Positions 46,047 through 54,234 of a DNA stretch of 64,000 nucleotides are shown in pieces. The stretch's first letter is position 1, and each line of letters starts with the position of its first letter. Source of the stretch: AP-16 sp046727735. GTDB taxonomy: Bacteria; Pseudomonadota; Alphaproteobacteria; Rhizobiales; Xanthobacteraceae. The notes under the pieces are model-generated. The model did not search any database. It was not told the DNA's origin and saw nothing but the letters and a program-made list of their open reading frames with translations. The stretch covers positions 1 to 64,000 of the forward strand of contig JBKPDF010000031.1 in assembly GCA_046727735.1 (NCBI GenBank), given 5' to 3'. Made by a program: the position numbers and the translations under genes.

Positions 46047-46476
46047 GCAGCTCGTTCAATGGGGCCGAGCCGCGTCGGCAGCGATTCGATTGATTTGGAT
46101 CAAGGGATATCTTCATCGCAATGCGAAATTGATTGCTGGACTCACGACCGTTGCTCGTCGCTTTAGCCGTTCATCATCTACTCGACGGGAGCCGGCGTCA
46201 GGGTTGGCGCGGTCGCTGGGTCGATTTGCGCATTGCACCGCGTAGCTCTGCATGATGTAAGCGCAGTGCAGCTGCGCAGGCGCGCCGGCCCAGAGGCGAT
46301 TGCCTATGTGCGGCGCTTGGTCGCAACAGGCCGCCCGCCTTGGGCTCATAATTTGCGGGCTCAATCGGCAGTCTGGAACGGGATCGGAAGGCGGAATTCA
46401 TGCGTGCGGCCATGCTGCGGATTCCGGCTCGCACGGACGCGGACCGACCGAGGGTCATGCAAGGTAGATCGCGACG
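46047..46476. other. 430-base gap before ccmI
   Basis: No protein gene was recognised here. It contains a perfect FNR/FixK-type palindrome at 46090-46103 and, further on, GC-rich self-complementary stretches near 46225-46277. The gap could be a long leader of the cytochrome c maturation operon or encode a small RNA. Confidence 0.4.
46090..46103. promoter_or_regulatory. Perfect FNR/FixK-type binding site
   Basis: The sequence TTGATTTGGATCAA fits TTGAT-N4-ATCAA exactly, the consensus for FNR/FixK/FnrN regulators of low-oxygen genes. Rightward, the first annotated gene is ccmI, 374 bases away. Class II activation would place a transcript start near 46138. A weak AT-rich hexamer (GAAATT) lies at about 46125-46130, where a -10 element would be expected. 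Confidence 0.6.
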
Positions 46477-47589
46477 ATGACCCTTTGGCTGGTGTTGACG
46501 CTGATGACCGCGGCGGCTGTGCTGGTTGTGCTCTGGCCGCTGTCCCAGAGTCGCGCGGCACCCGCTTCCGAACCCGATCTCGCCGTCTACAAGGATCAGA
46601 TCGCAGAGATCGCCCGCGACCGTAGCGCGGGCGCCATCGACGAGCCGGAGGCCGAGGCGGCCCGGTTGGAGATCTCGCGGCGCCTGCTGCGTGCAGCCGA
46701 TCGTTTGTCGGAGGATCCCGCGAGACCGAGTCTGCGATGGCGGCGCCGGTTCGTCGCCTTCGCTGCGGTGTCGGTGTTGCCTGCGGCTGCCGGCGCCGCT
46801 TATCTCGCGCTCGGCTCGCCCGGTCTGCCGGATCAGCCTCTTGCGGCGAGGCTCGGCGTGCCGCTCGCGCAGCCCTCGATCGAGGCGCTGGTCGGCCAGG
46901 TCGAGCGGCATCTCGAACTTGATCCGCAAGACGGCAGAGGCTGGGAGACGATCGCGCCGGTCTATCTGCGCCTCGGCAGGTTTGAGGATGCCGCCAAAGC
47001 GCGCGCCTTTGCCGTGCGCCTGCTCGGAGACTCCGCGGAGCGCGAGGCCGACCTCGGCGAAGCTCTGGCCGCTGCCGCGAACGGAATCGTTACGGCTGAA
47101 GCGAAGCAGGCTTTCGATCGTGCCCTAGTGCTGGACGCCGCGAATCTGAAGGCCCGGTTTTATAGCGGATTGGCCGCCGAACAAGACGGCAAGCCGCAGG
47201 AAGCGACCGGGATCTGGCGCGGGCTGCTGGCGCAAGCACCCGCGGGCGCGCCCTGGGCGGAGCTCGTTCAGAGATCTCTTGCTCGCGTCGACCCGAGCCT
47301 CGCATCCCAGGTCGGTCCGACTCCGAACGAAATGGCCGCGGCGGCCGAGCTAGCCCCCGAACAGCGATCCGAAATGGTGCGCGGCATGGTCGCGCGGCTC
47401 GCGGCTCGGCTGGCGCATGACGGCGCCGACGTGGAAGGTTGGTTGCGGCTCGTACGCGCCTATGCGGTGCTCGGCCAACGCGGGGAGGCGCAGGAAGCCG
47501 CGGCGGCCGCCCGGCGCGCGCTCGCGGCGGAGCCGGAAAAAATCCGTCGCATCGATGCGCTCATGCGGGACTTGGGCCTCGAAGGCTGA
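46477..47589 (+). CDS. ccmI: Cytochrome c maturation protein CcmI (CycH)
   Basis: A 370-residue apocytochrome c chaperone. Two transmembrane helices (near residues 3-20 and about 90-110) flank a cytoplasmic loop containing YKDQIAEIARDRSAGAID and ARLEISRRLL. A periplasmic TPR-like domain follows (IEALVGQVERHLELDPQDGR, VYLRLGRFEDAAKARAFAV). Together with CcmF and CcmH it delivers apocytochrome c for haem ligation. It is the first gene of ccmIEFH, corresponding to cycHJKL of rhizobia. Confidence 0.93.
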   Translation: MTLWLVLTLMTAAAVLVVLWPLSQSRAAPASEPDLAVYKDQIAEIARDRSAGAIDEPEAEAARLEISRRLLRAADRLSEDPARPSLRWRRRFVAFAAVSVLPAAAGAAYLALGSPGLPDQPLAARLGVPLAQPSIEALVGQVERHLELDPQDGRGWETIAPVYLRLGRFEDAAKARAFAVRLLGDSAEREADLGEALAAAANGIVTAEAKQAFDRALVLDAANLKARFYSGLAAEQDGKPQEATGIWRGLLAQAPAGAPWAELVQRSLARVDPSLASQVGPTPNEMAAAAELAPEQRSEMVRGMVARLAARLAHDGADVEGWLRLVRAYAVLGQRGEAQEAAAAARRALAAEPEKIRRIDALMRDLGLEG

Positions 47590-47603
47590 AAGCAGATCAG
47601 TTC

Positions 47604-48065
47604 ATGACGCGCAGGCAACGACGGCTGTTTCTGATCGGCAGCGGACTTGGCGTGCTGGCAGTCGCCGCCGCGCTGGTGCTCTTGGCGCTGCGGGATTCCA
47701 TCGTGTTCTTCAACTCGCCCACGGACGTAGTGGAGAAACATGTCCCCCCGGACACCCGGATCCGTCTCGGCGGTCTGGTCAAGTCCGGCAGCGTGGCACG
47801 CGGCGACAATCTCGCGGTGCGCTTTGCCGTGACGGACGGCAACCGGGAAATCGCCGTGAGCTACACCGGCGCGCTTCCCGATCTGTTCCGCGAAGGACAG
47901 GGTGTGGTTGCGGAGGGAATGCTCGACGGCGCTGGTCTATTCCGAGCCGACACCATCTTGGCCAAACATGACGAGACCTACATGCCGCGGGAAGTCGCCG
48001 ACGCGCTGAAGAAGCAGGGCCACTGGAAAGACAGCTATGGCCTCGGCGCGAGGAGCGCGCGATGA
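47604..48065 (+). CDS. ccmE: Haem chaperone CcmE (CycJ)
   Basis: A 153-residue haem chaperone. An N-terminal anchor helix (LFLIGSGLGVLAVAAALVLL) precedes an OB-fold domain with the segment PPDTRIRLGGLV. The haem-binding histidine is H122 in LAKHDETYMP, with Y126 as a haem ligand. It carries haem from CcmABCD to the CcmF/H/I ligation complex. The gene starts 14 bases after ccmI, and its TGA overlaps the ccmF ATG (ATGA). Confidence 0.96.
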   Translation: MTRRQRRLFLIGSGLGVLAVAAALVLLALRDSIVFFNSPTDVVEKHVPPDTRIRLGGLVKSGSVARGDNLAVRFAVTDGNREIAVSYTGALPDLFREGQGVVAEGMLDGAGLFRADTILAKHDETYMPREVADALKKQGHWKDSYGLGARSAR

Positions 48066-50044
48066 TCGCCGAGCTCGGTCATTACGCGCTGGTGCTGGCG
48101 CTCGGTCTCGCCCTGGTGCAGGGCGCGGTCCCGTTCTGGGGAGCACGCAGCCGCGACGCAGTGCTTATGGCGGTCGCCGGACCGACCGCCATCGCGCAAT
48201 TCGCTTTCGTTGCCGCGGCGTTCCTGGCGCTGGTGTGGTGCCACGTCGGGTCGGATTTCTCGGTGCTGACGGTTTTCGAGAATTCGCATTCCGCAAAGCC
48301 GTTGATCTACAAGATCACGGGCGTGTGGGGAAATCACGAAGGTTCGATGCTGCTGTGGATCCTGATGCTGGCGCTGTTCGGCGCGCTCGTGGCGGGGTTC
48401 GGCAGCAATCTCCCAGCGGGGCTCAAATCGACGACGCTCGCGGTGCAGGCCTGGATCGCCGCGGCTTTCGAGCTGTTCGTGCTCCTCACGTCCAATCCCT
48501 TCCTGCGCATTGTCCATCCGCCGCTCGAAGGCCGTGATTTGAACCCGATCCTGCAGGACCCCGGCCTCGCCGTGCATCCGCCGCTGCTCTATCTGGGCTA
48601 CGTCGGATTTTCCGTCACGTTTTCGTTCGCCGCTGCGGCGCTGATCGAAGGCCGCGTCGATGCCGCGTGGGCGCGTTGGGTGCGCCCGTGGGCGCTCACG
48701 GCGTGGATCTTTCTCACGCTCGGCATCGCGGTCGGCTCCTACTGGGCCTATTACACTCTCGGCTGGGGCGGATGGTGGTTTTGGGACCCGGTCGAGAACG
48801 CCTCGCTGATGCCGTGGCTCGCCGGCACCGCGCTCCTGCACTCGGCGGTCGTCATGGAAAAGCGCGACGCGCTCAAAGTGTGGACGATTCTGCTCGCGGT
48901 GCTGACGTTCTCCCTGTCCCTGGTCGGCACGTTCCTGGTGCGCTCCGGCGTGCTCACGTCGGTGCACACGTTTGCCAACGACCCGGCGCGGGGCGTGTTC
49001 ATTCTCGCGATCCTGACGCTGTTCATCGGCGGCAGCTTTGCCCTGTTCGCGTGGCGCGCGCCGCTGCTCAAGCAAGGCGGATTGTTCGCGCCGATCTCGC
49101 GGGAAGGCGCGCTGATCCTCAACAACCTGTTTCTCGCCACCGCGTGCGCCACCGTGTTCGTCGGCACCCTCTACCCGCTGGCATTGGAGGCCTGGACCGG
49201 CGAGAAGATCTCGGTCGGTGCGCCGTTCTTCAACGCGACCTTCGTCCCGTTGTTCATCCCGCTGCTGATCGCGATGTCGTTCGGGCCGCTGCTGGCCTGG
49301 AAGCGCAGCGATCTCTATGGGGTCGCGCAACGGCTGGTCGGGGCTGCAGGCATCGCCCTGATCGGCATCGCGGCGACCTTCGCGATCGAAAGCGGCGGGC
49401 CGGTGGTCGCGCCGTTCGGCGTCGGCCTCGCCTTGTTCGTCATGATGGGCGCGCTCAGCGACCTCATGGAGCGCGCCGGCCTGTTCCGGTCCTCGTTCGG
49501 GACCGCGGTGCGGCGCGCTGGCGGCCTCCCGCGCTCGGCCTGGGGAACCATGATTGCCCATTTCGGCGCGGGACTGACGGTGCTCGGCATCGTCGGCGAA
49601 ACGCAATGGGGCGCCGAGCGCATCGCCTCGATGCGCCCGGGCGAAACCGTATCGATCCGCCACTACGATCTGACTTTCGAGAGCCTCACGCCTCACGCGG
49701 GGCCCAATTATCGGGAGCTCGTCGGAAAGTTCACGGTTCGGCGCAGCGGCGAAGTGATCGGGACCATGCTGCCGTCGCGGCGCGTTTATCCGGTTCGCGC
49801 GATGACGACCACGCAATCCGCGCTGATGACCCGCGGCACGAGCCAGCTCTATCTCTCGCTCGGTGACCCGGAGTCCGACGCCAAGACGGTGGTGCGCCTG
49901 TATCACAAACCGCTCGTGCTGTTGATCTGGTTGGGAGCTGGCGTGATGGTGCTGGGCGGGGCCATGTCGCTGTCCGACCGCCGCTTGCGTGTAGGCGCGC
50001 CGCGGCCGGCGAGAACCCGGGTCGCCGCGCAAGCGGCAGAATAG
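48062..50044 (+). CDS. ccmF: Haem lyase subunit CcmF (CycK)
   Basis: A 660-residue polytopic membrane protein with about fourteen to fifteen hydrophobic segments. The tryptophan-rich periplasmic motif is WGGWWFWDPVENASLMPW; haem-associated histidines are in VWGNHEGSMLLW and AVHPPLLYLGYVG, with LHSAVV and SVHTFANDPARG following. It catalyses covalent attachment of haem to apocytochrome c together with CcmH and CcmI. It is translationally coupled to ccmE. Confidence 0.96.
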   Translation: MIAELGHYALVLALGLALVQGAVPFWGARSRDAVLMAVAGPTAIAQFAFVAAAFLALVWCHVGSDFSVLTVFENSHSAKPLIYKITGVWGNHEGSMLLWILMLALFGALVAGFGSNLPAGLKSTTLAVQAWIAAAFELFVLLTSNPFLRIVHPPLEGRDLNPILQDPGLAVHPPLLYLGYVGFSVTFSFAAAALIEGRVDAAWARWVRPWALTAWIFLTLGIAVGSYWAYYTLGWGGWWFWDPVENASLMPWLAGTALLHSAVVMEKRDALKVWTILLAVLTFSLSLVGTFLVRSGVLTSVHTFANDPARGVFILAILTLFIGGSFALFAWRAPLLKQGGLFAPISREGALILNNLFLATACATVFVGTLYPLALEAWTGEKISVGAPFFNATFVPLFIPLLIAMSFGPLLAWKRSDLYGVAQRLVGAAGIALIGIAATFAIESGGPVVAPFGVGLALFVMMGALSDLMERAGLFRSSFGTAVRRAGGLPRSAWGTMIAHFGAGLTVLGIVGETQWGAERIASMRPGETVSIRHYDLTFESLTPHAGPNYRELVGKFTVRRSGEVIGTMLPSRRVYPVRAMTTTQSALMTRGTSQLYLSLGDPESDAKTVVRLYHKPLVLLIWLGAGVMVLGGAMSLSDRRLRVGAPRPARTRVAAQAAE

Positions 50045-50051
50045 CCGCCCG

Positions 50052-50597
50052 ATGCGCCGCCGACCGTTGATCCCGCCTCGCCGGCTTTGGCGTTCCGTCC
50101 GGTTTGCTGCAAGCGCGATGCTGGTCTCGCTCCAGATCGGGGGCGGTGCGCTCGCCGTGCAGCCGGATGAGATGCTGGCGGATCCGGCACTCGAGATGCG
50201 CGCCCGAAATCTTTCGCACGAACTGCGATGCATGGTCTGTCAGAATCAGTCGATCGATGATTCCGAAGCGCCGCTCGCGCGCGATCTGCGCATTCTGGTG
50301 CGCGAGCGGTTGCAGGCAGGCGACAGCGACACGCAGGTGCGCGATTTCCTGACTGCCCGCTACGGTGATTTCGTGTTGCTCAAGCCGCCGCTCGGCTGGC
50401 ACACCGCGCTGCTGTGGCTTGCACCGCCGGGGGTGCTGATGCTCGGTATCATAGCGCTCGCCTTCGCAAGGCGGCGCGCGGCGGCAGCAGGCCGAACCGC
50501 TGCGGTCGAGCCGGCACTCACTGCATCGGAAGAACAGCGGCTGGCTCGCCTGATGGAAGGTGATTCGAGCGTGCCGCGATCCGACGCAGCCGGCTGA
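50052..50597 (+). CDS. ccmH: Cytochrome c maturation protein CcmH (CycL)
   Basis: A 181-residue thiol-disulfide protein. A signal or anchor sequence precedes the redox motif LRCMVCQNQSIDDSEAPLA (C60, C63). A C-terminal membrane helix (ALLWLAPPGVLMLGIIALAF) follows, then a cytoplasmic tail. It keeps the CXXCH motif of apocytochrome c reduced for haem ligation. It is the last gene of ccmIEFH. CcmG (CycY), which reduces CcmH, is not in this window. The stop is followed by a cluster of strong hairpins. Confidence 0.94.
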   Translation: MRRRPLIPPRRLWRSVRFAASAMLVSLQIGGGALAVQPDEMLADPALEMRARNLSHELRCMVCQNQSIDDSEAPLARDLRILVRERLQAGDSDTQVRDFLTARYGDFVLLKPPLGWHTALLWLAPPGVLMLGIIALAFARRRAAAAGRTAAVEPALTASEEQRLARLMEGDSSVPRSDAAG

Positions 50598-50690
50598 TCG
50601 CCGGCCCGTTTCCTTACGAAATCTTAATGCCGCCGACAGCGTGCCGTAAGGCGCATTGCGCGATGGTGGGCGGCGCAGAATTCGGGCGTT

Positions 50691-50822
50691 CCACCGGTAC
50701 TCCCCCGTCGCCCCCCGCCGGTGGCACGAACCCGGGGCGGGCGGTTTCGCCCGCCCATTCGTTCCGATCTCCGGTTTCCGGCATCCGTCGCCCCCGCCGG
50801 GCCGGAGTCGGCGGGGGCGGCG
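50691..50822 (+). repeat. Three consecutive GC-rich hairpins after ccmH
   Basis: Hairpin 1: CCACCGG at 50691-50697 with CCGGTGG at 50718-50724. Hairpin 2: GGGCGGGCG at 50735-50743 with CGCCCGCCC at 50748-50756 and loop GTTT. Hairpin 3: a 14-base arm at 50786-50799 pairs with 50809-50822, with a single G/T wobble. No T-run follows any of them, so they are not classical intrinsic terminators. They fill most of the 366-base gap between ccmH and the next regulator gene. Confidence 0.6.
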
Positions 50823-50963
50823 GAGAAGACCCCGCCGCCCCTTCGCTGCCGCGTAGCTTTCGCTGGCAAGTACTAGCGGAAATTCGTATCGATCCGGCAG
50901 TGGGCCGAGGAACCGGCCCAGAGCGGCTTGGCAGCATGCGCCGGTGGCCGAGATGATTCGATC

Positions 50964-51644
50964 ATGCGCTTTCTCATCATCGAAGATGACCGCGCCGCCG
51001 CCGATTATCTGGCCAAGGCGTTCCGCGAGGTTGGCCACGTCGCCGATCAGGCATTCGATGGCGAGGAAGGCCTGGCGCTCGCGCTCGACGGCCAATACGA
51101 CGTGCTGATCGTCGATCGCATGCTGCCCAAGCGCGACGGCCTGTCGCTGATCGGCGCGTTGCGCGCGAAGGCGGTCGAAACCCCCGTGCTGATCCTCTCC
51201 GCGCTCGGACAGGTCGACGATCGGGTCAAAGGCTTGCGCGCGGGCGGCGACGATTATCTCGCCAAGCCGTACGCTTTCTCCGAACTCCTGGCCCGTGCCG
51301 AAGTGCTGTCCCGGCGTCGGGGCGGGCGCAGCGAGGAGACGCTGTACCGCGTCGGCGATCTCGAGCTCGACCGGCTCTCGCATCGGGTCAGCCGCGGCGC
51401 TACCGAGATCGCGCTGCAGCCCCGCGAGTTCCGGCTGCTGGAATATCTCATGAAGCACGCCGGGCAGGTGGTGACCCGCACCATGCTGCTGGAGAACGTC
51501 TGGGATTATCATTTCGATCCGCAGACCAACGTCATCGACGTGCACATCTCCCGGCTTCGCTCGAAGATCGACAAAGGTTTCGCGCGGCCGCTGCTGCACA
51601 CGGTGCGTGGCGCGGGGTACATGATTCGTGACGGCGCTCGGTAA
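50964..51644 (+). CDS. OmpR-family response regulator
   Basis: A 226-residue regulator. The receiver domain has phosphorylation site D51 (LIVDRMLPKRDG), LILSALGQVDDRVKGLRAG and AKPYAFSELLARAEVL; the winged-helix domain ends TVRGAGYMIRDG. It resembles CusR/TctD-type regulators. The start is MRFLIIEDD at 50964; 12 upstream codons are open but unlikely. The kinase gene begins with GTG 17 bases before its stop codon, so the pair is coupled. In related genomes this pair often follows the ccm operon and degP; degP is absent here. Confidence 0.9.
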   Translation: MRFLIIEDDRAAADYLAKAFREVGHVADQAFDGEEGLALALDGQYDVLIVDRMLPKRDGLSLIGALRAKAVETPVLILSALGQVDDRVKGLRAGGDDYLAKPYAFSELLARAEVLSRRRGGRSEETLYRVGDLELDRLSHRVSRGATEIALQPREFRLLEYLMKHAGQVVTRTMLLENVWDYHFDPQTNVIDVHISRLRSKIDKGFARPLLHTVRGAGYMIRDGAR

Positions 51645-53040
51645 ACTCATCCGAACCACGACGTTCAAGCTCACGCTCGTCTATCTGACGGTGTTCGCGA
51701 TTTTTGCGGTGTTCCTGCTCGGCTATTTCGCCTGGAACACGCAGCGTCTGATCACGCAGCAAATCACCGAAACAGTGGACGCGGAGATCACCGGGCTTTC
51801 CGAGCAGTACCGGCTGGGCGGCATACGACGACTGGTGATCGTGGTGGAATCGCGCGCCCGCCGCCCCGGCTCGAGCCTCTATCTGGTGACGTCGTTCACC
51901 GGCGAGGCGCTGGCCGGCAATGTCGGTTCGCTCGCGCCCGGCGTCCTCGACCGGACCGGTTGGGTCGAGACGCTCTACCGCCGCCAGGACGAGAGCGAGG
52001 GCGCCGAGCATCACGCCTTGGTGCGGGTGTTCCAGCTGCCGGGCGGCTTTCGTCTGCTGGTCGGCCGCGACCTCGAAGAGCGGGAGCGGCTGCAGAAAAT
52101 CGTGCTCGACGCCGGCCGCTGGTCGATCGCGCTGGTGCTGCTGCTCGGATTAGCCGGGGGTTTTCTGGTGACGCGGCGCGTGCTGCGGCGGGTCGACTCG
52201 ATGACGGAGACCACGCAGAAGATCATGGCCGGCGATCTGGGCGGGCGGCTGGCCATCGCCGGAACCGGGGATGAGCTCGACCGGCTCGCCTCCAATCTCA
52301 ATGCGATGCTCGAACGCATCGAGGCCCTGATGCACGGGCTCAAGGAGGTCTCCGACAACATCGCCCACGATCTCAAAACGCCGCTGACGCGGCTACGCAA
52401 TCGCTGCGAGGCGGCGTTGCGCAGCGCCGCGAGCGAGGCCGACTATCGCGCAGCGCTCGAAGCCACGATCGAAGAATCGGACGGCCTGATCCGTACCTTC
52501 AACGCGTTGCTCATGATCGCACGCGCGGAATCCGGCCAGGGTCGCGAGGACATGACCGAATTCGATGCCGCCGAGGTCGTCCGTGATGTCGGCGAGCTCT
52601 ACGAGCCGCTGGCCGAGCAGAAGGGGCTGGCCCTCAAGGTCGCCGCGCCGGGGCCGGCGCCGCTGAAGGGAAATCGCGAGCTCGTCAGCCAGGCGCTCGC
52701 CAATCTCGTCGACAACGCCATCAAATATTCCAAGCCAGCGGCCGTGAACGGCCCCGATGCCGAGATCCTGATCAGCGCGCGCGGCGAGGGCGACCGTGTT
52801 CTGCTCGCGGTCGCCGACCATGGGCCGGGGATTGCATGCCAGGATCGGGGCCGCGCGATCGAGCGCTTCGTGCGGCTCGAGCAAAGCCGGTCCGAGCCCG
52901 GCTCGGGACTGGGCTTGAGCCTGGCCTCGGCGGTCGCGCATCTGCACGCGGGCGAGCTCAGGCTGGAGGACAACGGGCCAGGTCTGCGGGCGGTCATCGC
53001 GCTGCCGCGCGCCGGCCCACGGGTGCAGCTTGTCTCCTGA
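51628..53040 (+). CDS. Sensor histidine kinase with HAMP domain
   Basis: A 470-residue kinase starting with GTG. Transmembrane helices lie near residues 17-34 (LVYLTVFAIFAVFLLGYF) and 166-182 (SIALVLLLGLAGGFLVT), followed by a HAMP linker. The histidine box is SDNIAHDLKTPLTRLRNR (H247), and ATP-binding motifs are ALANLVDNAIKYSKP, VADHGPGI and GSGLGLSLASAV. The periplasmic domain (about 125 residues) has no family I recognise. The partner is the overlapping upstream regulator. The signal is unknown. Confidence 0.92.
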   Translation: MTALGKLIRTTTFKLTLVYLTVFAIFAVFLLGYFAWNTQRLITQQITETVDAEITGLSEQYRLGGIRRLVIVVESRARRPGSSLYLVTSFTGEALAGNVGSLAPGVLDRTGWVETLYRRQDESEGAEHHALVRVFQLPGGFRLLVGRDLEERERLQKIVLDAGRWSIALVLLLGLAGGFLVTRRVLRRVDSMTETTQKIMAGDLGGRLAIAGTGDELDRLASNLNAMLERIEALMHGLKEVSDNIAHDLKTPLTRLRNRCEAALRSAASEADYRAALEATIEESDGLIRTFNALLMIARAESGQGREDMTEFDAAEVVRDVGELYEPLAEQKGLALKVAAPGPAPLKGNRELVSQALANLVDNAIKYSKPAAVNGPDAEILISARGEGDRVLLAVADHGPGIACQDRGRAIERFVRLEQSRSEPGSGLGLSLASAVAHLHAGELRLEDNGPGLRAVIALPRAGPRVQLVS

Positions 53041-53448
53041 GGCGAGGGGCGGAGTGGCGTGATTTTCAAGCTGTGTTTGAAGCAACAGAACACGTATCCG
53101 TCGGCGGCACCCCGGCCGCGGAGAGGGTGAACGGGAGTGGCGGGTGCGTGATGGTAGTAGTCCGGGACCCTAACCGCGCGTCCCGGTTGAGCGCATCGCG
53201 CGGAGGGTGCTTTTTTGGCGCGGTTGCGGTGCCCTGCTACGGACTTCATTTTCTCAGCATGTTGCTGAAAGAGCACAGCCTTCGGAACGATTTCCTTGCT
53301 AGGATTCGCGATGAAGCGCATCCTGGGCTTAGGCGCGTGCTGATGCCGTATCATGTGGCAAGCGCTCGCTAGGAAGCGTGTCGCGCCGAATCCGATCGAG
53401 GCCGATCGGCGCCGCGAGCGCATGCTGCCGGGGACGAGGGAGAGGACG
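53041..53448. other. 408-base gap after the second two-component system
   Basis: No protein gene recognised. It contains a seven-base-pair hairpin and a T-run (annotated separately) and a moderately AT-richer stretch before the secreted-protein gene, which probably carries that gene's promoter. Confidence 0.35.
53162..53216 (+). terminator. Putative stem-loops followed by a T-run
   Basis: A perfect stem CCGGGAC (53162-53168) with GTCCCGG (53180-53186) is followed by a weak second stem (AGCGC with GTGCT, one wobble) and six T residues at 53211-53216. It could terminate the two-component transcript about 170 bases after its stop codon, or mark the end of a small RNA. Confidence 0.35.
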
Positions 53449-54234
53449 ATGAAGATCGCCACAGGGATCGTGGAATTCGCCTTTCGTTGGGCGGTGCCGT
53501 TGGGGTTCGTGGGATTGCTTTGCCTGTTGCCGCCGGTCGCATCGGCCAAGGAGCGGCGCGACGCTCCCAATGTACCCATGGCCGCCCAGCCCTCGCCGCC
53601 CGAGCCCGCACCCGCCGCGCTCCCCGTGAGAGAGCCCGCGCCGGGTCCGCTCGGAGCGGCGCTTGCGGCCTGCGACAAGGATGCGGAATCGGCCGAGCCT
53701 CTCACGCTTCCGGGTGCCAAAGGCGAAGTGAGGCTCGATCGTTGCTACCGCGGACGCGATCACCTCGTGTGCAGCTTCAACGCGCTGCTCAAGGAGGCGA
53801 AATCCCTGATCGACAATTACGCCAAGATCGTCGAAGCCCGCTACCCCGAGGTGAGCAACGTCGACGGCATCTGCACCATCAAGCCGGACAATCTCGCGGC
53901 CGATCTGCAGAACGCGGGCGACTTCACGGCTCGGTTCAAGACGCTCAAGGCCGAGTACGACGCCCGCACGAGCTGCGCCGCCAGAATCGGGCAATCGCTG
54001 CGAGACGTGACGTTGCCCGACATGGCGCAAGCGCCGGGCATCCTGAAATCGATGATCGAATCGATCGATGGCGATGCCAAAGGCGTTTCCGTAGTGCAGG
54101 CGAAGGTCGTGGAAATCGCCGAGAGGATCGACTCCTCGCAGAAGGCGATGGTCACGATCCGTAAGATCCATCGCACCATGTGCCTCAAGGACCAGCGCGC
54201 GGTATCGCAAACCGAAGATCGCGCCAGCCGCTAG
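53449..54234 (+). CDS. Secreted hypothetical protein
   Basis: A 261-residue protein with an N-terminal export signal (AVPLGFVGLLCLLPPVASA) and a proline/alanine-rich spacer. The mature domain contains paired cysteines (AACDKD, DRCYRGRDHLVCSF, ICTIK, SCAARIG and TMCLKDQ) and coiled-coil-like helices. The ribosome binding site GGGAGAGG precedes the ATG at 53449. I do not recognise the family. Its stop codon is directly followed by the GTG of the amine oxidase gene, so the two are probably cotranscribed and both exported. Confidence 0.75.
   Translation: MKIATGIVEFAFRWAVPLGFVGLLCLLPPVASAKERRDAPNVPMAAQPSPPEPAPAALPVREPAPGPLGAALAACDKDAESAEPLTLPGAKGEVRLDRCYRGRDHLVCSFNALLKEAKSLIDNYAKIVEARYPEVSNVDGICTIKPDNLAADLQNAGDFTARFKTLKAEYDARTSCAARIGQSLRDVTLPDMAQAPGILKSMIESIDGDAKGVSVVQAKVVEIAERIDSSQKAMVTIRKIHRTMCLKDQRAVSQTEDRASR

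Noticed and set aside
48035..50233. 732-codon open frame antisense to ccmF
   Set aside because: It is a shadow of codon bias in a GC-rich gene; its composition is arginine/glutamine/histidine-rich with no recognisable domain, and the sense strand encodes unmistakable CcmF.
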